A DNA stretch of 64,000 nt, from NCBI RefSeq assembly GCF_002483315.1, contig NZ_DLHR01000028.1, positions 124,001 to 188,000 on the forward strand. The letters run 5' to 3'. This DNA is from Flavobacterium sp. UBA7663 (lineage in GTDB: Bacteria > Bacteroidota > Bacteroidia > Flavobacteriales > Flavobacteriaceae). Both the position numbers and the translations under genes were made by a program. Shown in pieces: positions 1 through 8,828 of the stretch (its first letter is position 1; every line of letters starts with the position of its first letter). The notes beneath the pieces were generated by a model. The model had not been told where the DNA came from. It ran no database searches and was given only the letters and a program-made list of their open reading frames with translations.

Positions 1-3000
1 TTCGGTTACACTTCCATCCGGATAAACCAATTGATAAAGATACTCTCCAAATCCACCCGTTAAATTTACAGTAATAAACGTGTTGTTTTCAAATGGAGTA
101 CTCACCGTAAAATCAGCAACAGCTGGACCCGATTGTACAATAGTTACGGTAGTTGTGTTATAGTTGCAATTGGCTCCCACATCTGGTGTAAGTTTGATAA
201 ATTCAACCGTATAAACACCTGCTTGTGAAGCTTCATAGCTAGGGCCAGTTCCCATTAATGTTCCATTCAAATACCAATTCACGATAAAAAATGCAGGATT
301 CAAACCTGAATTCATGGTAAACGTTCTTAATACATCACCCGTTTGAGAATCTACACAAATAATTCCACCTTGAATCGTTATGTCTAAAAGAGGATGAACT
401 GTAAATGTAAACGAAATTTCGTCATTACAATTTGGGTTCCCAATAGCTGAAGCATACACATAATAAGTATACGTTCCAGGAGTCGAAATATTCAAATTCG
501 TAATTAGATCTGCTGAATTACCTCCCGATTGCGAATAATAACCAATATTATACGTTGTTGTTGGTAATGTTGGCAATACGTAGGTTCCGCATTCTTCGTT
601 ATCAAAAACCAATCCTAAAGTGGCTAAATTTGGCGTTTCGGAAACGATGATATCAAAACTATCTTCTTCTGTACAAGTAGTTCTAACATCGGCATTCACC
701 GCATAAACATAGATAGTTGTTGTTGTATTTGGCGTATTGAAAATGGTTCCAGGAGGTACAGGATTTACTCCATTAGGATCATAAAAATATCCAATGGTAT
801 AATTAAAAGGTGTTGGTGCTACATGTGTTAAGGCTGGTAATTGATAATTTTCAAATTCACACACATTTACGTTTGGATAATCCGGTAAATTAATTCCATT
901 ATAAGTAATTGTAAAAGGACGATTAATTTCGCAACCTGTAGTAGTCTCAATATTATACAAATAGAAAGTTTGGGTAGTATCAAAAACTTGTGTAGAAGAA
1001 ACAATAGTTCCTCCTCCACTTGGTCCACCAGGCGCAGTATAAATTGTTCCGTTAACTGGTACTGAAATAGTGTAAGGATTACATTCTGTTCTACCAATAA
1101 CATTATCAGCAGGCGGAAACGGATTCAAAGAAATAGTAAAACTTGATTCATTTTGACAGTTATTAGCATCTAATCCGTTGTAAATATAATAAGTTCCAGG
1201 CGCTAGGTTTAATCCTGTCAAATCAATTATTTCGCCAGCATTTAATTGTTGTTGGCCAATTACTGTTGGACCTCCAGATAAAGTATAGTAAGTACCATTC
1301 GTTAAAATAGGTAAAACAAATTCACCACAATAAACATCACTTATAATTGTATCTACAGGCGGTAACGGATGAATTGTGATGTTATAATTCAAGTTAGAAG
1401 TACAATTAGGTAACGTTGTTGTATTCGTAAAATAATATACGACTTGTGAAGACGTGATGTTCAAATCTGTAATTGGAGCTCCTCCACCATTAGGCGCTGT
1501 AAAATATCCTCCGAATGGAACCGCTGGCAACGTGTAAGCACCACAACCTGAAACAGCAGTAAAAACAGAAGTATCTACCAAGTCAATCAAAAATGGATTA
1601 TCTAAAGAACAGCTTCCTGGTGCACCTGAACTCGTTGTATGAGCTAACTGATTGTAAACGTAATACGTGCCTGGAAAATTAGGCCCAGCTACACTTATTA
1701 CATCACCCGCAAACAAAGGAGTTCCTGAGCCATTTGGTCCAGAAAAATAATTTCCATTTACTAATGCTGGTAAAATATAGTTATCACAACTTACAACATC
1801 TGCAGGATCATCTGCTAATGGCAAAGGATGCACGTAGAAAACAAATTGGTCATCTCTACACAATACACCATTTACTTCTGCATAATAATATAAAGTCTCT
1901 GTAAAAGTTGCGGCTGTTGCATTTAAATATTCGGTTCCTGCTGAAACAATAACTCCAGTTCCTAAAGGGCCTCCTGGTTGAGTGTAAAAATTTCCAATAT
2001 TTGCCGGTGGTGTTGGCACGATAAATCTACCACAATGGTCTAACTGTGGAACATATTCGTCAATTAAAGTCAAATTAAAACTTTCTTCATTTGTACAACC
2101 ATTTGCATCGGGACCAGCAAAAATATAATACGTTCCACCATCTACTAAAATATCTCCAATATTAAATTGTACTTGCCCAGGTGTGGTAGGTCCGCCTGGC
2201 AACAGATAATACGTTCCATTCACAATAACTGGTAATGTAAATTGACTACATTCAATTGGATCTGGAATATCATCAACAACTGGTAACGGATTAACAGTAA
2301 TCGTTAAAGACGTAACATCAAAACAAATTGGATTAGAATTGTCTTGAATTCGGATTCCAACAGTAACCGTAGTGGTTCCGTTTGGAATTGTAATAGAAGT
2401 TATAGGATTTGTTCCTGAAGAAGCTTCTACAAGAGAATTATGATAAGTAACCGTATAATTTGCTGGCGATTGACCATTCAAAACTTCATTAGTCGTACTA
2501 TTAGTAAAAGCATAAGTAGTATTTCCCTGACCTTCACAAACCGAAACTGGATTAGGAGGTGTTGCAACGACGGCATTCGTAACAATCAAATCGAAAGGAT
2601 ACTCAGCATCGCAAAAATTACCTGTTAAGGTATTGAATATTTTGATATAAATAGTCTGACCACCAGCACTTGGGTAAGAAGTTAAATTTCCATTTGGAAT
2701 TGGATTGTTTGCTACAATATCAGCAGGCGTTTCATAATAAAAAACATCGTAAGTAGCCGAATCTATTCCTAAAGCTAATTCATCATTAGTTGTTAAATTG
2801 AAATTATAAGAAGCGGCACCCGTATTACAAGTTAATAAATTGGAAGGATTTGTAACTGCTAAATCGGTAAACACAATAGTATCTGTAATCGTACATGTTC
2901 CTCTTACTGCTTCAACTGTATAAGTTCCAGCATTCGTAACTGTGTAAGAAGAATTGGTTTCCACTGGAATTGGAAATCCATTTTCATACCAAGTATAAGT

Positions 3001-3882
3001 AAATGTATTATCTAAATTAGTATTTAGTTGAACCGTATCACCTGTACAAATAATTTGATCTGGACCCAAATCTAAAGTCGTAGTAAAACTTCCTGCAGCA
3101 ATAAAAACAGCCGAATCAAAACCTGAATTAGCATAATCTCCAATTACTAATCGTATTCTATAAGGTGTATTTGGGATTACTGCCGAAGAAGCATTCATAA
3201 TCACTGTTTGCCCTCTCATATTTAATGCTGAAGTTGGATTTCCAACATTATATGTTCCGAAAAAACCAGGATTAATCGATGCACAATTATTATTTGGACT
3301 TGAAGGATCGTTATAAATACTATTTCTAATTGTAGTTACCGATACCGGAGTACTTGTCCCAGGAATGACCGCTAAGTTATTTGAAATTCCAGAAGATAAA
3401 TCGGTTAGTACAAAAGCAAAAACATCACTGAACTCACATTGATAAAAACCATATTCGTTTGAAGCAAACAAGAAATTAAAACTAAAACTATTCGAAAGCG
3501 GAATAAAATCAAACTCTAAATATTCTGCGTTTACAATAGGACTGGTTCCTCCGTTAGCATTACTTAAATTTTGCAAAAAAGCATCACCAGGAGCATTAAC
3601 CACGCTGCTCAAATTAGCTCCCGTATAAGGTCCTTGCGTAAAAGTAGCCACTCCATTTCTGATAATTATCCCTTCAGAAATTGGAAAAGACGAACCATTT
3701 TGATTAAAATAAGCAACCGCTTGAGTCGATGAAACCGAAATATTAGAAACCTCAACACATGAATTTCCTAATAACAAATCGACTAACTGTGCTGGCGAAT
3801 TTGTAGTGTTATCTACTGTTATTGCTTGTGAAAACAAACAACTCGAATATAGAAAGGCGAATATAAAAAGTAAGTTTTTCAA
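1..3882 (-). CDS. Choice-of-anchor L domain modular surface protein, T9SS cargo-type (3' end outside window)
   Basis: The frame is open from 3882 to the window edge (1294 codons) with no stop, so the C-terminus is missing. The start must be TTG at 3882: an in-frame TAA lies two codons upstream, and TTG begins a normal signal peptide (MKNLLFIFAFLYSSCLFSQA). Residues about 25-250 resemble the choice-of-anchor L domain (NSCVEVSNIS, EYLEFDFIPLS, FASNEYGFYQCEFSD). An Ig/PKD-like stretch follows, then about eight related modules of 75-85 residues, each opening with a Cys, then F/Y-x-L-P, NGTYY and a GG pair. The last visible residues (GGFGEYLYQL) resemble the segment just before the T9SS type B sorting domain in the 58103-61552 gene, so that domain probably lies just outside. 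Inferred role: secreted adhesin or cell-surface filament; ligand unknown. Confidence 0.8.
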   Translation of the reverse strand, partial: MKNLLFIFAFLYSSCLFSQAITVDNTTNSPAQLVDLLLGNSCVEVSNISVSSTQAVAYFNQNGSSFPISEGIIIRNGVATFTQGPYTGANLSSVVNAPGDAFLQNLSNANGGTSPIVNAEYLEFDFIPLSNSFSFNFLFASNEYGFYQCEFSDVFAFVLTDLSSGISNNLAVIPGTSTPVSVTTIRNSIYNDPSSPNNNCASINPGFFGTYNVGNPTSALNMRGQTVIMNASSAVIPNTPYRIRLVIGDYANSGFDSAVFIAAGSFTTTLDLGPDQIICTGDTVQLNTNLDNTFTYTWYENGFPIPVETNSSYTVTNAGTYTVEAVRGTCTITDTIVFTDLAVTNPSNLLTCNTGAASYNFNLTTNDELALGIDSATYDVFYYETPADIVANNPIPNGNLTSYPSAGGQTIYIKIFNTLTGNFCDAEYPFDLIVTNAVVATPPNPVSVCEGQGNTTYAFTNSTTNEVLNGQSPANYTVTYHNSLVEASSGTNPITSITIPNGTTTVTVGIRIQDNSNPICFDVTSLTITVNPLPVVDDIPDPIECSQFTLPVIVNGTYYLLPGGPTTPGQVQFNIGDILVDGGTYYIFAGPDANGCTNEESFNLTLIDEYVPQLDHCGRFIVPTPPANIGNFYTQPGGPLGTGVIVSAGTEYLNATAATFTETLYYYAEVNGVLCRDDQFVFYVHPLPLADDPADVVSCDNYILPALVNGNYFSGPNGSGTPLFAGDVISVAGPNFPGTYYVYNQLAHTTSSGAPGSCSLDNPFLIDLVDTSVFTAVSGCGAYTLPAVPFGGYFTAPNGGGAPITDLNITSSQVVYYFTNTTTLPNCTSNLNYNITIHPLPPVDTIISDVYCGEFVLPILTNGTYYTLSGGPTVIGQQQLNAGEIIDLTGLNLAPGTYYIYNGLDANNCQNESSFTISLNPFPPADNVIGRTECNPYTISVPVNGTIYTAPGGPSGGGTIVSSTQVFDTTQTFYLYNIETTTGCEINRPFTITYNGINLPDYPNVNVCEFENYQLPALTHVAPTPFNYTIGYFYDPNGVNPVPPGTIFNTPNTTTTIYVYAVNADVRTTCTEEDSFDIIVSETPNLATLGLVFDNEECGTYVLPTLPTTTYNIGYYSQSGGNSADLITNLNISTPGTYTYYVYASAIGNPNCNDEISFTFTVHPLLDITIQGGIICVDSQTGDVLRTFTMNSGLNPAFFIVNWYLNGTLMGTGPSYEASQAGVYTVEFIKLTPDVGANCNYNTTTVTIVQSGPAVADFTVSTPFENNTFITVNLTGGFGEYLYQLVYPDGSVTE

Positions 3883-3956
3883 GATTTATATGGGAGTATT
3901 AAAATCATTGATATAAATATAATTAAAAAAGGATAAAACAAATTGTTTTAAATCAA

Positions 3957-3992
3957 AAAAAGTTTGAACATTATTAAATATCCAAACTTTTT
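3957..3992 (-). terminator. Rho-independent terminator downstream of lepA
   Basis: Ten-base arms AAAAAGTTTG (3957-3966) and CAAACTTTTT (3983-3992) enclose a 16-base loop just after the lepA stop. Read on the minus strand, the second arm runs into a T-tract. It separates lepA from the downstream adhesin. Confidence 0.65.
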
Positions 3993-4013
3993 CTTAATTA
4001 TATATTTTTTTTA

Positions 4014-5810
4014 CTAATCGTTCAATTTCAAAACAGCCATAAATGCTTCTTGAGGAATTTCTACATTTCCTACTTGACGCATACGTTTTTTACCTTTTTT
4101 CTGTTTTTCTAAAAGTTTACGTTTACGAGAAATATCTCCACCATAACATTTTGCTGTAACGTCTTTTCTTAAAGCTTTAATCGTTTCACGAGCAATTACT
4201 TTAGCTCCAATTGCAGCCTGAATAGGAATATCAAATTGTTGTCTTGGTATTAATTCTTTTAGTTTTTCACACATTTTTTTACCAATATGATACGCATTAC
4301 TTTCGTGAATTAAAGCCGAAAGCGCATCAACTGGCTGTGCATTTAACAAGACATCTAAACGCACTAATCTTGATTCACGCATTCCTATTGGATGGTAATC
4401 AAAAGACGCATATCCTTTAGAAACTGTTTTTAATCTATCATAAAAATCAAATACGATTTCCGCTAATGGCATATCGAAATTTAATTCTACACGTTCGGTA
4501 GTTAAATACGTTTGATTGGTAATTACACCACGTTTTTCGATACACAAACTCATTACATTTCCAACGAAATCCGATTTTGTAATGATGGTTGCTTTGATAT
4601 ATGGTTCTTCTACTCTATCTAATTTAGATGGCTCTGGTAAATCGGATGGATTGTTTACAATTAAAATAGTATCAGGTTCTTTTTTAGTGTACGCATGATA
4701 CGAAACGTTAGGAACAGTAGTAATTACCGTCATGTCAAACTCACGCTCTAAACGTTCTTGGATAATTTCCATGTGTAGCATTCCTAAGAATCCACATCGG
4801 AAACCAAATCCTAACGCAGCTGAACTTTCCGCAGCAAATACTAAAGAAGCATCATTCAACTGAAGTTTTTCCATCGAAGCACGTAAATCTTCATAATCTT
4901 CTGTATCTACAGGATAAATTCCAGCGAAAACCATTGGTTTTACATCTTCAAAACCTTTAATCATATTTGTTGTAGGTGTTTTTGCATCGGTAATAGTATC
5001 ACCTACTTTTACCTCTTTAGCTTCTTTAATTCCAGAAACTAAATAACCTACATCACCAGTTGAAATAACACTTTTTGGTACTTGATTTAATTTTAATGTC
5101 CCAACTTCATCCGCAAAATATTCATTGCCTGTAGCCATGAACTTAATCTTCTGCCCTTTTTTTATTTCTCCATTAATAACACGGAAAATTACTTCAATTC
5201 CTCTAAAAGGATTATAATGCGAATCGAAAATCAGAGCTTGTAATGGCTCTTCCGGATCTCCTTTTGGAGCCGGAATTTTATCAATAATAGCTGCTAAAAT
5301 ATTTTCAACACCAAAACCTGTTTTTCCAGAAGCATGAATAATATCTTCTAATTTACATCCTAATAAATCAATAATATCATCACTAACTTCCTCAGGATTA
5401 GCACTTGGTAAATCTACTTTATTTAAAACTGGAATAATTTCCAAGTCGTTCTCTAAAGCCAAATATAAATTCGAAATCGTTTGTGCCTGAATACTTTGCG
5501 CTGCATCTACAATCAACAAAGCACCTTCACAAGCAGCAATAGAACGAGAAACCTCATACGAGAAATCCACGTGACCTGGAGTGTCAATCAAATTCAAAAT
5601 GTATTGTTCCCCTTTGTAGGTATATTCCATTTGAATAGCATGACTTTTTATGGTAATTCCACGTTCGCGTTCTAAGTCCATGTTATCTAGTAACTGAGCC
5701 TTTTCTTCACGAGCTGTAACGGTTTGCGTAGCACCTAATAAACGGTCTGCCAACGTACTTTTTCCGTGGTCAATGTGTGCAATAATGCAGAAATTTCTAA
5801 TGTTTTTCAT
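4014..5810 (-). CDS. lepA: Elongation factor 4 (LepA), ribosome back-translocating GTPase
   Basis: The 598-residue product has the usual LepA length. It starts with the G1 motif AHIDHGKST, continues with DTPGH (G3) and NKVD (G4), and ends in the LepA-specific C-terminal region (YHPIGMRESRLVRLD, then GGDISRKRKLLEKQK). LepA is a translational GTPase that binds the ribosome and can remobilise stalled complexes. The gene is monocistronic by its surroundings: a -7 box lies about 65 bases upstream, dusB is divergent, and a terminator follows. Nothing is unusual in the reading frame. Confidence 0.97.
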   Translation of the reverse strand: MKNIRNFCIIAHIDHGKSTLADRLLGATQTVTAREEKAQLLDNMDLERERGITIKSHAIQMEYTYKGEQYILNLIDTPGHVDFSYEVSRSIAACEGALLIVDAAQSIQAQTISNLYLALENDLEIIPVLNKVDLPSANPEEVSDDIIDLLGCKLEDIIHASGKTGFGVENILAAIIDKIPAPKGDPEEPLQALIFDSHYNPFRGIEVIFRVINGEIKKGQKIKFMATGNEYFADEVGTLKLNQVPKSVISTGDVGYLVSGIKEAKEVKVGDTITDAKTPTTNMIKGFEDVKPMVFAGIYPVDTEDYEDLRASMEKLQLNDASLVFAAESSAALGFGFRCGFLGMLHMEIIQERLEREFDMTVITTVPNVSYHAYTKKEPDTILIVNNPSDLPEPSKLDRVEEPYIKATIITKSDFVGNVMSLCIEKRGVITNQTYLTTERVELNFDMPLAEIVFDFYDRLKTVSKGYASFDYHPIGMRESRLVRLDVLLNAQPVDALSALIHESNAYHIGKKMCEKLKELIPRQQFDIPIQAAIGAKVIARETIKALRKDVTAKCYGGDISRKRKLLEKQKKGKKRMRQVGNVEIPQEAFMAVLKLND

Positions 5811-5875
5811 CTTTCAATGTAAAGTTCATGTACAAGAGGCATTTTCATCTTCCAAACTCTTGTGCGTTTAATCTG

Positions 5876-5883
5876 CAAATATA
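5876..5883 (-). promoter_or_regulatory. -7 promoter box of lepA (TATATTTG)
   Basis: On the minus strand this reads TATATTTG, an exact match to the Bacteroidota sigma-ABfrA box TAnnTTTG. It lies 65 bases upstream of the lepA ATG and would give a leader of roughly 60 bases. I did not find a convincing -33 TTG at standard spacing. Confidence 0.55.
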
Positions 5884-5945
5884 AGCTAAAGTTTTGGATT
5901 TTAAAGCCGATAAACTTTGGAAACCCATTCGATTTAAAAAATTCC

Positions 5946-5953
5946 TATCTTTG
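5946..5953 (+). promoter_or_regulatory. -7 promoter box of dusB (TATCTTTG)
   Basis: TATCTTTG matches TAnnTTTG and lies 17 bases before the dusB ATG, predicting a leader of only about a dozen bases. With the lepA box it forms a divergent promoter region between 5811 and 5970. Confidence 0.55.
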
Positions 5954-5970
5954 CAAAAAATTGAACCACC

Positions 5971-6972
5971 ATGCCTAAAATTGGTAACATCATACTACCC
6001 GATTTTCCTTTATTATTAGCCCCAATGGAAGACGTGAGCGACCCACCATTTCGTCGTTTATGTAAATTACACGGAGCTGATTTAATGTACTCTGAATTTA
6101 TTTCTTCAGAAGGATTGATTCGTGATGCGGTGAAAAGCAAGCAAAAGCTAGATATTTTTGATTATGAACGACCTGTTGGAATCCAAATATTTGGTGGTGA
6201 TGAAGAAGCGATGGAAATGTCGTCGCGAATTGTGGATGCCGTTCAACCTGATTTGGTAGACATCAATTTTGGCTGTCCTGTTAAAAAAGTGGTTTGTAAA
6301 GGTGCTGGTGCTGGTGTTTTGAAAGATGTAGATTTGATGGTGCGTTTAACCAAAGCTGTTATCAAAGGAACCAATCTTCCAGTTACAGTAAAAACACGTT
6401 TAGGCTGGGACGAAAGTTCAATTAATATTGACGAAGTTGCCGAGCGTTTACAAGATATTGGCGTGCAAGCCTTAACAGTTCATGCCAGAACACGTGCGCA
6501 GATGTATAAAGGACATTCGGATTGGAGTCATATTCAAAGAATTAAAGAGAACCCTAGAATTACAATGCCAATTTTTGGAAATGGTGATATTGACTCTCCT
6601 GAAAAAGCTTTGGAATACAAAAACAAATACGGTCTTGACGGAATGATGATTGGTCGTGCTGCGATTGGCTATCCGTGGATTTTTAATGAAATTAAACATT
6701 ATTTCGCCACAGGAGAAAAATTAGCTCCGCCAAGCATGAATGACCGAATTGAAGCCGCAAAAAATCATTTAATTTGGAGCATCGAATGGAAAGGTGAACG
6801 ATTAGGCATTAACGAAATGCGTCGTCATTATACCAATTATTTCAAAGGCATTCACGGTTTTAAAGAATACAAACAAAAATTGGTTACCACAGATGGCATC
6901 AATCAGTTATTGGATGTGTTTACTGAGATTGAACAAGTGTATGCGGATTATGTTTTTGAAGAATCAAACTAA
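5971..6972 (+). CDS. dusB: tRNA-dihydrouridine synthase (DusB-type)
   Basis: The 333-residue flavoenzyme reduces specific uridines in the tRNA D-loop to dihydrouridine using NADPH. It has the family N-terminus LAPMEDVSDPPFRR, the NFGCPVKKV segment carrying the catalytic cysteine, the phosphate-binding VHARTRAQMYKG stretch and the late FMN-binding segment GNGDIDSPEKALE followed by GMMIGRAAIGYPWIF. Length and motif order fit the DusB branch. An 8-base gap to the next gene suggests the two are co-transcribed. Confidence 0.93.
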   Translation: MPKIGNIILPDFPLLLAPMEDVSDPPFRRLCKLHGADLMYSEFISSEGLIRDAVKSKQKLDIFDYERPVGIQIFGGDEEAMEMSSRIVDAVQPDLVDINFGCPVKKVVCKGAGAGVLKDVDLMVRLTKAVIKGTNLPVTVKTRLGWDESSINIDEVAERLQDIGVQALTVHARTRAQMYKGHSDWSHIQRIKENPRITMPIFGNGDIDSPEKALEYKNKYGLDGMMIGRAAIGYPWIFNEIKHYFATGEKLAPPSMNDRIEAAKNHLIWSIEWKGERLGINEMRRHYTNYFKGIHGFKEYKQKLVTTDGINQLLDVFTEIEQVYADYVFEESN

Positions 6973-6980
6973 ACGTACAG

Positions 6981-7328
6981 ATGAACAAATTAATTACAAT
7001 TTTCATTTATGTTATAATTATTATTTTCTCTTTAAAACTAATAATTGTCGTTGGAAATTATATTAAAATATCAAATTCCACTGAATATGTAATTGCAAAA
7101 AAATTCATCAAAGAAGATCCAAGTCTAAAATCTAAAATTGGTGAAATTAAAGATTTTGGCTCGTTTCCAAAAGGAGGAATTCAATGGAAAAATGGTTTAA
7201 ATTCAGCTCAAATCGAAACTAACGTGATAGGATCAAAAGGAGAAGCTTACGTTATCATATTTATCAAAGAAAATCATGAAAAAAAGTGGATTTTAGACAC
7301 ATTGTTGATTTCAAAAATCGATAAATAA
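6981..7328 (+). CDS. Small membrane-anchored protein, possibly Coa1-like
   Basis: The 115-residue product has one hydrophobic N-terminal helix (about residues 3-27), then a soluble domain of about 85 residues. The pattern of a lysine-rich helix, then short strands and a final KKWILDTLL segment, recalls the cytochrome c oxidase assembly factor Coa1-like fold of small bacterial membrane-anchored proteins. That match is by eye only. It follows dusB by 8 bases and probably shares its transcript. No function can be assigned from context. Confidence 0.6.
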   Translation: MNKLITIFIYVIIIIFSLKLIIVVGNYIKISNSTEYVIAKKFIKEDPSLKSKIGEIKDFGSFPKGGIQWKNGLNSAQIETNVIGSKGEAYVIIFIKENHEKKWILDTLLISKIDK

Positions 7329-7329
7329 T

Positions 7330-7689
7330 CTACCCATGATACACCCTAGAAAACACAATCTTCCCTTCTTTAATTTCCAAAACCTCAGCCACTAACATAT
7401 CAGCTTCACCTGCTACTTGACGTGTGTATTCCATAAAAACTCTGTCGGTGTTGGCGGTTAATGAAGTTACTTTGTAATGTAAAGTTGGTAATCTATCAAA
7501 AGCGTCTTGCCACCACACGCGCATGGCTTCTTTTCCTATGATTAAACCATTGGTTTCGGGCTGACGAATTTTTAATTTCGGACTAAAATGTTGGGCTTCG
7601 TCATCGTATAATTCTAATAATTTCTCTAAGTTTTTCGTATTGAAAGCATCAAACCATTTAATGGCGATTTGTTGTAGTTGATTTGGCAT
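7330..7689 (-). CDS. SnoaL-like / NTF2-fold family protein
   Basis: This 119-residue protein has the compact NTF2-like layout: an N-terminal helix with AIKWFDAFNTKNLEKLLELYDDEA, then strands including RVWWQDAF, HYKVTSL and VFMEYTRQVAG. Such proteins are often described as SnoaL-like polyketide cyclases or steroid-isomerase relatives, but most bacterial members have no known substrate. It converges on the preceding small membrane protein with a single-base gap. The region upstream holds an inverted repeat rather than a recognisable promoter. Confidence 0.8.
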   Translation of the reverse strand: MPNQLQQIAIKWFDAFNTKNLEKLLELYDDEAQHFSPKLKIRQPETNGLIIGKEAMRVWWQDAFDRLPTLHYKVTSLTANTDRVFMEYTRQVAGEADMLVAEVLEIKEGKIVFSRVYHG

Positions 7690-7704
7690 AAAGTTTTATT
7701 TTAA

Positions 7705-7837
7705 TTTGAAACACATAGACATATAGGTTTCATAGTTGTTAAAAAGTCGTTTCACTTTGCATAGAAAACATAGCGTAGTGAAAAATTCATAAAAAAAGGC
7801 ACAAAGAATAAAATCCTATGTGCCTATGTGTTTCAAA
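7705..7837. repeat. Long-spaced inverted repeat with CACATAG words
   Basis: Arms of 23 bases, 7705-7727 and 7815-7837, are complementary at 21 of 23 positions and enclose about 87 bases. Both arms contain the word GAAACACATAG. The enclosed part also carries GCATAG and ACATAGCG variants. It occupies the whole gap between the SnoaL-like gene and the pseudouridine synthase gene. I see no coding potential in it. Confidence 0.75.
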
Positions 7838-7845
7838 AAAAGCGT

Positions 7846-8739
7846 TTAGGCATTTTTTAAGTTGATGATTTCTTGTTCCGTTAAGAATCTCCAATCACCT
7901 CTTGGTAAATTTTTCTTAGTTAAACCAGCAAAAGTTACACGGTCTACTTTTAAAACATCGTATTTTAAGTGTTCGAAGATTTTACGAACCACTTTTACGT
8001 TAGACGTTTTCATTTTGATTCCTATTTCACTTTTTGGTTGATCTTCAATATAGGTGATTTCTTCCACGAATACTTTGTGGTCGTCAATCATTAATCCTTT
8101 TTGGATTTTTTCTAAATCTTCGAATTTCAAATTTTTATCTAATGTAACTTGGTATACTTTAGAAGAACGTTGGTTAGGAACTGTGAATTTCTGAACCATT
8201 TCAGTATCATTCGTAAACAACAACAAACCAGTTGTGGTTTTATCCATTCTTCCAACAGGTAATAAATTCGATTTTGAAGCACCACGAACTAAATCCAACA
8301 CGTTTGCTGAACCTGGAGAATCATCACCAGCTGTTGAAAAGTTTTTAGGCTTGTTTAATAAGACATATTCTTTCTTTTCTGGCGTAATGTTTACACCATC
8401 AAACTGAACAACATCGGTTAATTTAACTCGGTGACCCATTTCGGTGACAACAACACCATTTACTTTTACATTACCGCTTTGAATGTAAATATCCGCATCT
8501 CTACGACTACACATTCCTGAATTAGAAATATAACGATTTAGACGAATTTCGTCTGGATTAGATGGTCTTTTTGGTGATTTTGGAGCTTTTGGAGCTTCTG
8601 GTTTTGCCACTTCTGGTTTAGTTGCAAATTTTGAAGGTGCTTTACGAATTGGTGCATTTCCTCTTGAATTGCTCTCTTTCTTGTAGCCTCCTTGTCTTGC
8701 TGAACCCGGACGGCTTTTATCATTCCCTTGACGTGACAT
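7846..8739 (-). CDS. rluB: 23S/16S rRNA pseudouridine synthase (RsuA/RluB family)
   Basis: The protein has a basic, disordered N-terminus (about residues 1-75, rich in Lys, Pro and Ala), then an S4 RNA-binding domain (NRYISNSGMCSRRDAD) and the RsuA/RluB catalytic domain. The catalytic motif reads VGRMDKTTTGLLLFTND, with the invariant Asp. It isomerises a specific rRNA uridine to pseudouridine; the exact site cannot be told from sequence. The ATG at 8739 (MSRQGND) is preferred to one four codons upstream because a -7 box sits 20 bases before it. The UbiA gene lies upstream on the same strand. Confidence 0.9.
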   Translation of the reverse strand: MSRQGNDKSRPGSARQGGYKKESNSRGNAPIRKAPSKFATKPEVAKPEAPKAPKSPKRPSNPDEIRLNRYISNSGMCSRRDADIYIQSGNVKVNGVVVTEMGHRVKLTDVVQFDGVNITPEKKEYVLLNKPKNFSTAGDDSPGSANVLDLVRGASKSNLLPVGRMDKTTTGLLLFTNDTEMVQKFTVPNQRSSKVYQVTLDKNLKFEDLEKIQKGLMIDDHKVFVEEITYIEDQPKSEIGIKMKTSNVKVVRKIFEHLKYDVLKVDRVTFAGLTKKNLPRGDWRFLTEQEIINLKNA

Positions 8740-8758
8740 AATTATAAACAAATTTTTG

Positions 8759-8766
8759 CAAAGATA
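8759..8766 (-). promoter_or_regulatory. -7 promoter box of the pseudouridine synthase gene (TATCTTTG)
   Basis: Reads TATCTTTG on the minus strand, 20 bases before the ATG at 8739. The predicted leader is about 15 bases. It supports the downstream start codon. Confidence 0.5.
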
Positions 8767-8828
8767 TAACTAATATGTTGAAACGCCCACTTTAGTTTTT
8801 TAAATCCGAAAATGATAGGCAGAAACAA

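Noticed and set aside
490..2310. Regularly repeated modules considered as a CRISPR array
   Set aside because: The units are 225-255 bases, vary in sequence and keep one reading frame, so they are protein modules.
2440..2628. Open frame on the plus strand inside the adhesin gene
   Set aside because: It lies fully inside the long minus-strand adhesin frame, has no promoter and has an Ile/Ser/Arg-rich composition typical of antisense translation.
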